From assembly GCF_001746365.1 (NCBI RefSeq), contig NZ_MJAJ01000018.1, forward strand, positions 1 through 64,000: DNA of 64,000 nt, in the 5' to 3' direction. This DNA is from Streptomyces sp. LUP30 (GTDB taxonomy: Bacteria; Actinomycetota; Actinomycetes; Streptomycetales; Streptomycetaceae). The translations under genes were made by a program, and so were the position numbers. Shown here piece after piece: positions 8,640 through 17,560 of this stretch. The notes under the pieces were generated by a model. It was not told the origin of the DNA. It saw only the letters and a list, made by a program, of their open reading frames with translations, and searched no databases. Each line of letters starts with the position of its first letter. Position 1 is the first letter of the stretch.

Positions 8640-10141
8640 TCGCGACGCCGATCCCGGACGGGGTCCTCGTGGAGCTCGGCAGCACCGGGGGCGACGCCGG
8701 GACGCTCGGACTCCTGGTGCGGGACCAGGACACCCGGCGGCTGCTCCTGCTGCGCGCCGTGCTCGACGCCGCCGACGCCGCGGATCCCGCCGTCTGCTCC
8801 GCCGAGCGCAAGGCGCGGCTGCGCGAGGACTGGGCGCTGCTCGCCGAGGCCGACCGCGCGACGCCGCCCCCCGGAACCGCCGCCCGTCCGTCCGGTGCGC
8901 ACCACCGCCCGCTCGCCGACGCCCGCCCACCCGGCGTAGCGCTCTCGCCCGCGCGTGCCCGTCTCTTCCACCCCCTCACCGGTCCCTGGGCCCTGAGCTG
9001 CCTGCGGGGACTCGACGACCGCGAACGTCTCCCCGGTGGACAGGACGAGGACACCGCCCGCCGGCTCCGGCAGGACCTCGCTCACTTCGGCGCCGTCGCC
9101 GCCGTCGCCGCGGCCCGGGCCGCCATCCCCTTCACCGTTCGGCTGACCGCCCGCGCCGGCCTGCTCACGCTGCCCTCCCTCGGCTCCCTGCGCACGGCCG
9201 CCCGGGGCGACGCCCCCGTCGACCTCGCGCACCGGGACGGGCGGCTGACGTTCCGGCAGCCCGACGCGCCGGACGTCGTCGTGCACCTGGAGAGCGGGAT
9301 CGGGGCCTGGTCGGGCGCCCTGGCCTGGACGTCCGTGCACACCCTGCCCGGGCTGCTGCCCGGCGCCGCCCCCATGCCCCTGGACGACGTCGACCCCTAC
9401 CGCACCGCGCCCGGCCCCCGCCACCGGACGCTCGGCGCCCCGGCCACCCTCGACGACGCGGACTGCAAGCGGTGGCTGCAGGCCTGGTCCGGCACCGCGG
9501 CCGCACTGCGCACAGGCGGCGGGCAGCGGGTGACCGAGGCGTCGGCGCTGCTGCGCTGCCTGGTCCCGCTGGAGAGGCCGCCCGGCGCGGGGGCCGACGG
9601 ACGGGACAGCTGCAGCGCCACCCGGCACGAGGCGTTCGGGGCACTGCTCGCCAGCCCCCCGCAGGACGCCGTGGCGCTGGCCGCCACCCTCGTCCACGAA
9701 CTGCACCACGCCAAACTGGCCGCCCTGGGCGACCTGGTGACGCTTCATCACGCAGGCCCCGAAGCACGCTACTTCGCCCCCTGGAAGACGGTTCCCCGGC
9801 CCTACGACAGCCTGCTGCAGGGCGTCTACTCGCATCTGGCCCTCGCGGACTACTTCCAGCGCCGGGCGCTCGTCACCCCGCCGCCCGACGCCGAGTACGC
9901 CTGGTCCCGGCACGCCCGCTACCGCGCCCAGGTCGCGGCGGCCCTGCCGGCCCTCGTCGCCTCGCCCGACCTCACCGTCCCGGGACGCCTGTTCGTCGAC
10001 GAGATGACCGCCGCCTACGAACGCATGGCCGAACATCCCGCACCCCGCGACCACACCGCCCGGGCCCAGGCGTACGTGAAGGCCGCGCGCGCCCTGTGGA
10101 CGCAGCGTCATGCTCCCGCGCTGCCACGCCCGAAAGGATGA
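8636..10141 (+). CDS. HExxH-type peptide beta-hydroxylase-like protein (FxsA-associated)
   Basis: This 501-residue protein contains HELHH at 354-358, an HExxH metal-binding motif, in a domain that repeatedly accompanies FxsB-type radical SAM enzymes. Members have recently been described as alpha-ketoglutarate-dependent peptide beta-hydroxylases rather than proteases. The N-terminal half is Ala/Arg/Leu-rich and variable, as is usual for the family. The start is the GTG of a GTGA overlap with the fxsB stop, so the two are translationally coupled. By inference it adds a second modification to the FxsA core after or before cyclophane formation. A peptidase role cannot be excluded from sequence alone. 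Confidence 0.78.
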   Translation: MIATPIPDGVLVELGSTGGDAGTLGLLVRDQDTRRLLLLRAVLDAADAADPAVCSAERKARLREDWALLAEADRATPPPGTAARPSGAHHRPLADARPPGVALSPARARLFHPLTGPWALSCLRGLDDRERLPGGQDEDTARRLRQDLAHFGAVAAVAAARAAIPFTVRLTARAGLLTLPSLGSLRTAARGDAPVDLAHRDGRLTFRQPDAPDVVVHLESGIGAWSGALAWTSVHTLPGLLPGAAPMPLDDVDPYRTAPGPRHRTLGAPATLDDADCKRWLQAWSGTAAALRTGGGQRVTEASALLRCLVPLERPPGAGADGRDSCSATRHEAFGALLASPPQDAVALAATLVHELHHAKLAALGDLVTLHHAGPEARYFAPWKTVPRPYDSLLQGVYSHLALADYFQRRALVTPPPDAEYAWSRHARYRAQVAAALPALVASPDLTVPGRLFVDEMTAAYERMAEHPAPRDHTARAQAYVKAARALWTQRHAPALPRPKG

Positions 10142-10214
10142 GGATGGCCTGCGCGGCGCCCTCGGGTGCGCGAAGATCGTCGGGCCGAGACGCGCGCCGG
10201 ACGGGTCGGCGGAC

Positions 10215-10243
10215 TTACGCGCGCCGCGCCGAGGTCCTAGGAT
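10215..10243 (+). promoter_or_regulatory. Weak candidate promoter for fxsT
   Basis: TAGGAT at 10238-10243 fits a Streptomyces -10 (TAnnnT). With a 17-bp spacer the corresponding -35 would be TTACGC (10215-10220), a poor match. The 133-bp gap between the HExxH gene and fxsT leaves room for an internal promoter. Confidence 0.28.
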
Positions 10244-10274
10244 TTTCGAGGTACTACGTGCTGGAGGCCGCTGC

Positions 10275-13200
10275 ATGTCTGGAGCTCGTACGCCGGTCGG
10301 GGCAACCGGGAGGAGGTCCGCGAAGCAGACGGTCACGATCCACTTCGCGGGTTTCAACCGGGCCTGGGCGGCCTGGATCGGTGACCGGCTCGAACGGCGC
10401 GGCCTGCGGGTCGTCTACCTGCGCTGGGACTCCCCGGCCGAGGTGCCCCTGGTCGATCTGCTGCGCGACCTGGAACTCGCCGAGGGACGCATCCTCATCG
10501 TCGTCAGCGAGTGGTACTTCCAACTCGGGCCCCGCACGCAGGAGGAGTGGAACGCGGCGCTGCGCGAGGTCGTCGCCCCCGACCCGTCCCGGTTCGCCGC
10601 CGTCTCCGTGACCACGGCGTCCGTGCCCGCGGCGACCGCCGTCCTCGCCCCGGTCGACCTGACCAACATGGGCTCCGAGGAGGCCGAGCGCCGCCTGTTC
10701 GACCGGCTCGACCTGCCGCTCGACCCGCTGCCCGAGCCCCCCGACGCCGCCCGTCGCGGCCCCCGCTTCCCCGCGGCGATGCCGGAGGTCTGGGGCGGGG
10801 TGCCCCGCCGCAACACCCGCTTCACCGGACGCGAGTCGCTGCTCAACGACGCCTACCACCTGCTCCAGGGCGCGGAACCGGGCGCCGGCGTGGTCACGTT
10901 CCACGGCATGTCCGGGGTGGGCAAGACCCAGATGGCCGCCGAGTACGTGTACCGGTTCGGCTCCGAGTACGACGTCGTGTGGTGGGTCAACGCCGAGAAA
11001 CGCGTCACCTACCGCCGGCTGCTGGCCGAACTCGCCCCCAAGCTGGGCCTGGAGACCGGACAGGAGTACGGCGAACGGCTGCGCGCCGTCCGCGACGCGC
11101 TGCGCCGCGGCGACCCCTACGGACGCTGGCTGCTGATCCTCGACGGAGCGGACGAACCGGACCAGATCTGGGACCTGGTGCCCACCGGTCCCGGCCATGT
11201 CATCATCACCTCCCGCAACCCCGAATGGACCGAGCACAACAGCAAGTTGCTGGAGGTGCCGGTGTACGCCCGGGACGAGTCGGTGGCGTTCATCCGCCGC
11301 CGCGCGCCCCGGCTGTCGGAGGTCGAGGCCGACCAGCTCGCGGACGCGCTGGAGGACCTGCCGCTGCTGCTGGACCAGACGGCGGGCTGGCTGAACGACT
11401 CCGACCTGTCCGTGCGGGAGTACATCGCCCTCCTGGACGGCGGCATCGACAACGACGTCGTGAAGGTGTCGGCGGACTTCCCGCTCGCCTTCCAGACCGC
11501 CTGGTCGATACTGCTGAACAAACTCCGTGAGACCGTCCCCGAGTCGGTCGACCTGCTGCGCCTGTGCACCTTCTTCGCCCCCGGCTTCATCCCCGTCCGC
11601 CTGCTGCGCGAGATGTCGAGCGACGCCCTGCCCGAACAGCTCGCCGGCCTCCTCAACGACCCGCTGCTGTGGAACAAGGCGATCAACCAGCTCCGCCAGT
11701 ACTCGGTGGTCCGGCTGGAGTCCCACGAGACGGCCGGGGAGGAGGGCTCCGTGTCCGGGGAGTCGCTGTATCTGCACCGCATGGTCCACCAGATCGTGCA
11801 CAAGGACATGCCGGACGCGGACCGCAAGGAGTTCGTCGACGTCGTCCGGCAGGCCCTCGCCGCCGCCGACCCGCGCCGGCCCACCGACCCCGACCTGTGG
11901 CCCGGGTACGCCGAGATCGTGCCGCACCTGAAGTACGCGGACGTGCTGCAGACCCAGGACCCCAACGTGCAGCGGCTGGTCTTCAACTGCCTGCGCTACA
12001 TGTACTTCTCCGGCGAGTACAACGCCGGCATCAAGCTCGGCGAGCGCGCGATGAGGGCCTGGCGCGAGCTGCTCGGCCCGACGCACCCCAGGATCTGGGA
12101 GCTGACCTACCACTACACCAACCTGCTGCGGGCCACCGGCGACTACGCGCGCACCGAGTCCCTCAGCCGTGCGGCCGCCGAGCATCTGAAGGCCGAGCGC
12201 GGCCCCCAGGACCTGGAGCACCTGCGGGCAGCCGCGGGCCTGGCCGCCGACCTGCGGGGCCTCGGACGCTACGACGAGGCGCTGGAACTGTCCGAGTGGG
12301 TGCTGGTCGCCTACCGCGAACTGCTCGGCGAACAGGACTCGCGCAGCCTCAACTCACGGAACAACCTGGCCGTCTCGCTGCGCCTTCTCGGCCGTTACCC
12401 GGAGGCCCTGGAGCACGACCGGCGGACCATGGAGTCCCGGCGCCAGCTGCTGCGGGCCCGGCATCCGTGGACCCTCGGCTCCGAGATCTCCTACGCCATC
12501 GACCTGCGCCTCCTCGGCAACTACACCGAGGCCGAGTCCATCCAGGCGAACAACGTGGGCGAGATCCGCCGGGTGCTGGGCCGCGACAACCCGCAGACCC
12601 TCAAGGCCGAGCACAACCTCGCGCTGTGCCGCTACCGACTCGGCGACCGCGACCGCCGCGGCGACCGCGGCACCGACCCGCAGGAGCCCGGGGACCTGCT
12701 GTCCAGCGTGCTGGAACGCGGCGAACGGGTGCTCGGCGAGACACATCCGCTGACCCTGATCTTCGCGACGGCCCAGAGCTGCTACGCCCGCGAGCACGGC
12801 GACATCGACCAGGCCCGCGAACTCAGCGAGGCCGTCGTCGCGCGCTACGAGGTGATGCTCACCGAGGGCCATCCCTTCGTCGCGGGGGCCCGCGCCAACC
12901 AGGCGCTGATCCTGCGCAACGTGGGCGAGCGGGAGGCCGGCCACGTCCTCCTGGAGCAGGCGCTCGCGTCGATGACCGAAGCGGTGGGGGAGAACCACCC
13001 CTGGACGCTGGGCTGCGCCCTGAACGCCTCCGCTCTGCGCAACATCGTCGGCGACACCGAGAGCGCCGCCGACCTCAGCCGGGACACGGTGACCCGGGCC
13101 GTCGAGTCGCTCGGCCGCACCCATCCGCTGACCCTGTCGGCGCGGATCGCCCACGCGGCGGACCTGCGCGGCCTGCGGGACCGGCGGCAGGCGGAGAAGG

Positions 13201-13316
13201 TCGAACAGGAGGCCCTCACGGACCTCGACTCGACGCTCGGCAGCAAGCATCCGCACACCGTCTCGGCGCGCTCCCGCAACCGCCCCTACTGGGACTTCGA
13301 ACCCCAGGTCATCTGA
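10275..13316 (+). CDS. fxsT: FxSxx-COOH system TIR-like / NB-ARC / tetratricopeptide protein (FxsT)
   Basis: This 1013-residue protein has three parts. An N-terminal TIR-like domain (about 18-150; FAGFNRAWAAWIGDRL, then ILIVVSEWYF) is followed by an NB-ARC/STAND ATPase with P-loop GMSGVGKT at 211-218 and Walker B LLILD at 286-290. The C-terminus is a long TPR array (about 600-1000) with repeated YxEAL and HPxTL motifs. ATG 10275 has GGAGG 7 bases upstream. The layout matches plant and animal NLRs and bacterial STAND defence proteins. Its place behind the FxsA maturation genes suggests that the modified peptide, or the protein carrying it, is a ligand or signal for this switch. Whether the TIR domain keeps NADase activity is unclear; Glu90 and Glu91 are candidate catalytic residues. 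Confidence 0.85.
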   Translation: MSGARTPVGATGRRSAKQTVTIHFAGFNRAWAAWIGDRLERRGLRVVYLRWDSPAEVPLVDLLRDLELAEGRILIVVSEWYFQLGPRTQEEWNAALREVVAPDPSRFAAVSVTTASVPAATAVLAPVDLTNMGSEEAERRLFDRLDLPLDPLPEPPDAARRGPRFPAAMPEVWGGVPRRNTRFTGRESLLNDAYHLLQGAEPGAGVVTFHGMSGVGKTQMAAEYVYRFGSEYDVVWWVNAEKRVTYRRLLAELAPKLGLETGQEYGERLRAVRDALRRGDPYGRWLLILDGADEPDQIWDLVPTGPGHVIITSRNPEWTEHNSKLLEVPVYARDESVAFIRRRAPRLSEVEADQLADALEDLPLLLDQTAGWLNDSDLSVREYIALLDGGIDNDVVKVSADFPLAFQTAWSILLNKLRETVPESVDLLRLCTFFAPGFIPVRLLREMSSDALPEQLAGLLNDPLLWNKAINQLRQYSVVRLESHETAGEEGSVSGESLYLHRMVHQIVHKDMPDADRKEFVDVVRQALAAADPRRPTDPDLWPGYAEIVPHLKYADVLQTQDPNVQRLVFNCLRYMYFSGEYNAGIKLGERAMRAWRELLGPTHPRIWELTYHYTNLLRATGDYARTESLSRAAAEHLKAERGPQDLEHLRAAAGLAADLRGLGRYDEALELSEWVLVAYRELLGEQDSRSLNSRNNLAVSLRLLGRYPEALEHDRRTMESRRQLLRARHPWTLGSEISYAIDLRLLGNYTEAESIQANNVGEIRRVLGRDNPQTLKAEHNLALCRYRLGDRDRRGDRGTDPQEPGDLLSSVLERGERVLGETHPLTLIFATAQSCYAREHGDIDQARELSEAVVARYEVMLTEGHPFVAGARANQALILRNVGEREAGHVLLEQALASMTEAVGENHPWTLGCALNASALRNIVGDTESAADLSRDTVTRAVESLGRTHPLTLSARIAHAADLRGLRDRRQAEKVEQEALTDLDSTLGSKHPHTVSARSRNRPYWDFEPQVI

Positions 13317-13395
13317 CGACGGCCCGGTTCGCGCCGGCCGCGCGGACGGCGTGAGCCACGCGCACCGCGCGAGCCGCCTCAGGCCTCCCGTACGC

Positions 13396-13440
13396 CGAAG
13401 GGCCCGTCCCCCGGAAACCTCCCGGGGCACGGGCCCTTCG
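13396..13440. terminator. Bidirectional hairpin terminator between fxsT and kgd
   Basis: A near-perfect inverted repeat has a left arm at 13396-13414 (starting CGAAGGGCCCGT) and a right arm at 13422-13440 (ending ACGGGCCCTTCG), with one mismatch and a 7-nt loop. It lies between two convergent genes and has no T-tract, which is common for Streptomyces terminators. Confidence 0.85.
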
Positions 13441-13457
13441 CGTGCTGCGGCCGAGGG

Positions 13458-16400
13458 CTACGCCTCGAACACCTCACGCACCAGCTGCTCCTGCTCCGCC
13501 TGGTGACGCTTGGCGGAACCGACCGCCGGGGACGAGCCGTGCGGACGCGAGATGCGGCGCAGGCGCTCGCCGTGCGGCACGTCCGCGCCGACCGCGAGGT
13601 CCAGGTGGTCGATCAGGTTCAGGGCGATGAACGGCCAGGCGCCCTGGTTGGCCGGCTCCTCCTGGGCCCACAGGTACTTCTCGGCGTTGGGGTACTTGTT
13701 GACCTCCGCCTGGACCTCGGCGCCCGGCAGCGGGTACAGCCGCTCCAGCCGGATGATCGCCGTGTCCGTGACCCCGCGCTTCTGACGCTCGGCGTCCAGG
13801 TCGTAGTAGACCTTGCCGGTGCAGAAGACGACCTTCTTGACCGCGTTCGCGTCGACCGACGCGTCGCCGATCACCGGGCGGAACTGGCCCGTGGTGAACT
13901 CCTCCGCCTTCGACGCGGCGGCCTTCAGACGCAGCATCGACTTCGGGGTGAAGACGACCAGCGGCTTGTGGTGCGGGTTGTGCACCTGCCACCGCAGAAG
14001 GTGGAAGTAGTTCGACGGCAGCGTGGGCATCGCGACCGTCATGTTGTTCTGGGCGCAGAGCTGCAGGAAACGCTCGACGCGGGCCGAGGAGTGGTCCGGG
14101 CCCTGACCCTCGTAGCCGTGCGGCAGGAGCAGGGTGACGCCGGACGTCTGGCCCCACTTCTGCTCGGCGGCCGAGATGTACTCGTCGACGACCGTCTGCG
14201 CGCCGTTGACGAAGTCGCCGAACTGCGCCTCCCACATCACGAGCGCGTCCGGGCGGGCCAGCGAGTAGCCGTACTCGAAGCCCATGACCGCGTACTCGGA
14301 CAGCAGCGAGTTGTAGACGTTGTAGCGCGCCTGCTCGTCGGCGAGGTACTGGAGCGGGGTGTGCTCCTCGCCCGTCTCGCGGTCGATGAGGACCGCGTGA
14401 CGCTGGCCGAAGGTGCCGCGCTGCGAGTCCTGGCCGGAGAGCCGGACCGGGGTGCCCTCGAGGAGGAGCGAGCCCACGGCCAGCGTCTCGCCCATGCCCC
14501 AGTCGATCGTCCCGTCCTCGACCATCGTGGCCCGGCGCTGCAGCTGGGGCAGCAGACGCGGGTGCACGTGGAAGTAGTCCGGGATGTTGACCTGGGACTC
14601 GGCGATCCGCTTGACGACCTCGGTGGAGATCGCGGTGTTCACGGCGACCGGGAACTCCGCCTGCGGGTCCGAGACCGGGCCGGCGCTCGGCTGGGCGGTG
14701 ACGGCCTCGCGGACCTCCGTGAAGACCTTCTCCAGCTGGCCCTGGTAGTCCTGCAGCGCCTGCTCGGCCTCTTCCAGGGTGATGTCGCCGCGACCGATCA
14801 GGGACTCGGTGTAGAGCTTGCGCACCGAGCGCTTCTTGTCGATCAGGTCGTACATCAGCGGCTGGGTGAAGGCCGGGTTGTCCGACTCGTTGTGCCCGCG
14901 GCGGCGGTAGCAGATGAGGTCGATCACCACGTCCTTGTTGAACGCCTGGCGGAACTCGAAGGCCAGACGCGCGACGCGCACCACGGCCTCCGGGTCGTCA
15001 CCGTTCACGTGGAAGATCGGGGCCTCGATCATGCGCGCCACGTCCGTGGCGTACATCGACGAGCGCGAGGACTCCGGGGCGGCCGTGAAGCCGACCTGGT
15101 TGTTGATGACGATGTGGACCGTGCCGCCGGTGCGGTAGCCGCGCAGCTGCGACATGTTCAGGGTCTCGGCCACCACGCCCTGGCCCGCGAAGGCCGCGTC
15201 GCCGTGCAGGGCGACCGGCAGGACCGTGAAGTCCGAGCCGCCCTTGTTGATGATGTCCTGCTTGGCGCGGGCGATGCCCTCGATGACCGGGTCCACCGTC
15301 TCCAGGTGGGAGGGGTTCGCGGCCAGCGAGACCTTGATCTGCTCGCCGTCCAGGCCGGTGAAGGTCCCCTCGGCGCCCAGGTGGTACTTCACGTCGCCGG
15401 AGCCGTGCATCGACTTGGGGTCGAGGTTGCCCTCGAACTCGCGGAAGATCTGCGCGTACGACTTGCCGACGATGTTCGCGAGGACGTTCAGGCGGCCGCG
15501 GTGGGCCATGCCGATGACGACCTCGTCCAGGCGGGACTCGGCGGCCGAGTCCAGCACCGCGTCGAGCAGCGGGATGACGGACTCGCCGCCCTCCAGCGAG
15601 AAGCGCTTCTGGCCGACGTACTTCGTCTGAAGGAACGTCTCGAAGGCTTCCGCGGCGTTCAGCCGGCGCAGGATGCGCAGCTGCTCCTCGCGCTCCGGCT
15701 TGGTGTGCGGGCGCTCGATGCGGTCCTGGATCCAGCGGCGCTGCTTGGGGTCCTGGATGTGCATGAACTCGACGCCGGTGGTGCGGCAGTACGAGTCGCG
15801 CAGCACGCCGAGGATGTCGCGCAGCTTCATCAGGGACTTGCCGGAGAAGCCGCCGACCGCGAACTCGCGCTCCAGGTCCCACAGGGTGAGGCCGTGCTCG
15901 GTGATGTCGAGGTCGGGGTGCTTGCGCTGGCGGTACTCCAGCGGGTCGGTGTCGGCCATGACGTGGCCGCGGACCCGGTAGGAGTGGATCAGCTCGAAGA
16001 CGCGGGCGGCCTTGGTGACGTCGTCGTCGTGGCTGGCGTCGATGTCCTTGAGCCAGCGGACCGGCTCGTAGGGGATGCGCAGCGCCTCGAAGATCTCGTC
16101 GAAGAAGCCGTTCTCGCCGAGCAGCAGGTTGGCGACGATCCGCAGGAACTCACCGGACGCGGCGCCCTGGATGACCCGGTGGTCGTAGGTCGACGTGAGC
16201 GTCATGACCTTCGAGATGCCGAGCTTGTTCAGGGTGTCCTGGCTGGTGCCCTGGAACTCCGCCGGGTAGTCCATGGAGCCGACGCCCATGATGACCGACT
16301 GCCCGGGCATCAGACGCGGCACGGAGTGGACGGTGCCGAGGCCGCCGGGGTTGGTCAGGGAGACGGTGACGCCGGTGAAGTCGTCCATCGTCAGCTTGCC

Positions 16401-17258
16401 GTCGCGGGCGCGGCGGACGATGTCCTCGTAGGCCTGCCAGAACTCGAAGAAGTTCAGCGTCTCGGCCTTCTTGATGCCGGCGACGACGAGCTGGCGGTCG
16501 CCGTTGGGCTTCACCAGGTCGATGGCCAGGCCGAAGTTGACGTGCGGCGGCTTGACGAGGGTGGGCTTCCCGTCCTTCTCCGCGTAGTGCCAGTTCATCG
16601 ACGGCATGGCCTTGATGGCCTGCACCATCGCGAAGCCGATCAGGTGCGTGAAGGAGATCTTCCCGCCCCGGGCGCGCTTGAGGTGGTTGTTGATGACGAT
16701 GCGGTTGTCGAACAGCAGCTTCACCGGGACCGCGCGCACGGACGTGGCCGTGGGCAGTTCCAGCGACGCGTTCATGTTCTTGGCGACCGCGGCGGACGGA
16801 CCGCGCAGCGTCACGAACTCGGGGCCCTCGGCTGCGGCCGGGGCCGCGGCGGGAGTGGCCTTCGCGGCGGCGGCCGGCTTGGCCGCGGGGGCCGCCTTCG
16901 CCGGGGCCGGGGCGGCGGCCGCGGGCTTCGGAGCGGCGGCCGGCGCGGGAGCCGCGGCGGCGGGCGCCGGAGCAGCGGGCGCAGCCTGGGCCGGGGCGGC
17001 GGGCGCGGGAGGCGTGGTGGTGGTCGCTGCGGCCCCCGCGGCCGCAGTACCCGCCGGAGCCGAGGGAGCGGCTGCTCCTGGCTTGTAGTCGGCGAAGAAG
17101 TCCCACCAGGCGCGGTCTACCGAATTCGGGTCCTGGAGGTACTGCTGATAGATCTCGTCGACGAGCCACTCGTTCGGCCCGAACGCGGCAGCGGGGTTCT
17201 TGCCCGCTTGGTCTGCGTCGGTCGAGATGCTGGAGTTACTGGGGGACTGTGGCGACAC
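13458..17258 (-). CDS. kgd: Multifunctional 2-oxoglutarate dehydrogenase/decarboxylase E2-E1 fusion
   Basis: This 1266-residue actinobacterial fusion enzyme makes succinyl-CoA in the TCA cycle. It has a short N-terminal E1-type segment (PNEWLVDEIYQQY), an Ala/Pro/Lys linker (about 55-140), an E2-like succinyltransferase domain ending near DHRVIQG (about residue 358), and the thiamine-diphosphate E1 dehydrogenase with GDAAFAGQG near residue 688. There is no lipoyl domain, as is typical for Kgd. GTG 17258 is preferred to an upstream ATG at 17426 because family members begin with the SPQSPSNSS segment; an AGAGGG ribosome binding site lies about 13 bases upstream. The enzyme is often controlled by the FHA protein GarA/OdhI in actinobacteria. 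Confidence 0.96.
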   Translation of the reverse strand: MSPQSPSNSSISTDADQAGKNPAAAFGPNEWLVDEIYQQYLQDPNSVDRAWWDFFADYKPGAAAPSAPAGTAAAGAAATTTTPPAPAAPAQAAPAAPAPAAAAPAPAAAPKPAAAAPAPAKAAPAAKPAAAAKATPAAAPAAAEGPEFVTLRGPSAAVAKNMNASLELPTATSVRAVPVKLLFDNRIVINNHLKRARGGKISFTHLIGFAMVQAIKAMPSMNWHYAEKDGKPTLVKPPHVNFGLAIDLVKPNGDRQLVVAGIKKAETLNFFEFWQAYEDIVRRARDGKLTMDDFTGVTVSLTNPGGLGTVHSVPRLMPGQSVIMGVGSMDYPAEFQGTSQDTLNKLGISKVMTLTSTYDHRVIQGAASGEFLRIVANLLLGENGFFDEIFEALRIPYEPVRWLKDIDASHDDDVTKAARVFELIHSYRVRGHVMADTDPLEYRQRKHPDLDITEHGLTLWDLEREFAVGGFSGKSLMKLRDILGVLRDSYCRTTGVEFMHIQDPKQRRWIQDRIERPHTKPEREEQLRILRRLNAAEAFETFLQTKYVGQKRFSLEGGESVIPLLDAVLDSAAESRLDEVVIGMAHRGRLNVLANIVGKSYAQIFREFEGNLDPKSMHGSGDVKYHLGAEGTFTGLDGEQIKVSLAANPSHLETVDPVIEGIARAKQDIINKGGSDFTVLPVALHGDAAFAGQGVVAETLNMSQLRGYRTGGTVHIVINNQVGFTAAPESSRSSMYATDVARMIEAPIFHVNGDDPEAVVRVARLAFEFRQAFNKDVVIDLICYRRRGHNESDNPAFTQPLMYDLIDKKRSVRKLYTESLIGRGDITLEEAEQALQDYQGQLEKVFTEVREAVTAQPSAGPVSDPQAEFPVAVNTAISTEVVKRIAESQVNIPDYFHVHPRLLPQLQRRATMVEDGTIDWGMGETLAVGSLLLEGTPVRLSGQDSQRGTFGQRHAVLIDRETGEEHTPLQYLADEQARYNVYNSLLSEYAVMGFEYGYSLARPDALVMWEAQFGDFVNGAQTVVDEYISAAEQKWGQTSGVTLLLPHGYEGQGPDHSSARVERFLQLCAQNNMTVAMPTLPSNYFHLLRWQVHNPHHKPLVVFTPKSMLRLKAAASKAEEFTTGQFRPVIGDASVDANAVKKVVFCTGKVYYDLDAERQKRGVTDTAIIRLERLYPLPGAEVQAEVNKYPNAEKYLWAQEEPANQGAWPFIALNLIDHLDLAVGADVPHGERLRRISRPHGSSPAVGSAKRHQAEQEQLVREVFEA

Positions 17259-17308
17259 GGCGGCAACCGCCCTCTTCCGCTTCACAAGGTGATGGACAGC
17301 GGGAATAA

Positions 17309-17338
17309 AGGCTACGCCCCCTGGAGGGGGAAGGTCAG
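17309..17338 (-). promoter_or_regulatory. Candidate kgd promoter with palindrome in the spacer
   Basis: Reading the minus strand there is CTGACC (-35, 17333-17338), an 18-bp spacer and TAGCCT (-10, 17309-17314). The spacer contains a perfect CCCCCT-GG-AGGGGG dyad (17317-17330) that could bind a repressor. This would give a leader of about 45 nt before the GTG. The rest of the 302-bp gap to the upstream sensor kinase gene shows nothing I can recognise. Confidence 0.45.
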
Positions 17339-17560
17339 GCCGGGCCCGTCCATCGTCGCGTAAGTCACATCGGAGAGCGTGTTTCGGGGGTGGAAATGGC
17401 GGGAAACAAGCGCGGTTGTGCGTCACCAGGGATGCGTGGGGGCGGACGGCACGCGCTCAGCATGCGTACCCGTGCCGACCTGCGCCGGTGTGCTGCCCGA
17501 TGACACGTGTCCGGCTGCGCGGACGCACGTGGATCTTGAGGCTCCGGTGCGAACTTTACG

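Noticed and set aside
13503..17363. A 1286-codon open frame antisense to kgd
   Set aside because: It mirrors the kgd codons, has implausible Arg/Val/Asp/Leu-rich composition and no domains; the minus-strand product is unmistakable.
17259..17426. Kgd start at ATG 17426
   Set aside because: The extra 56 residues cover the proposed promoter and look non-coding; relatives begin at the SPQSPSN segment.
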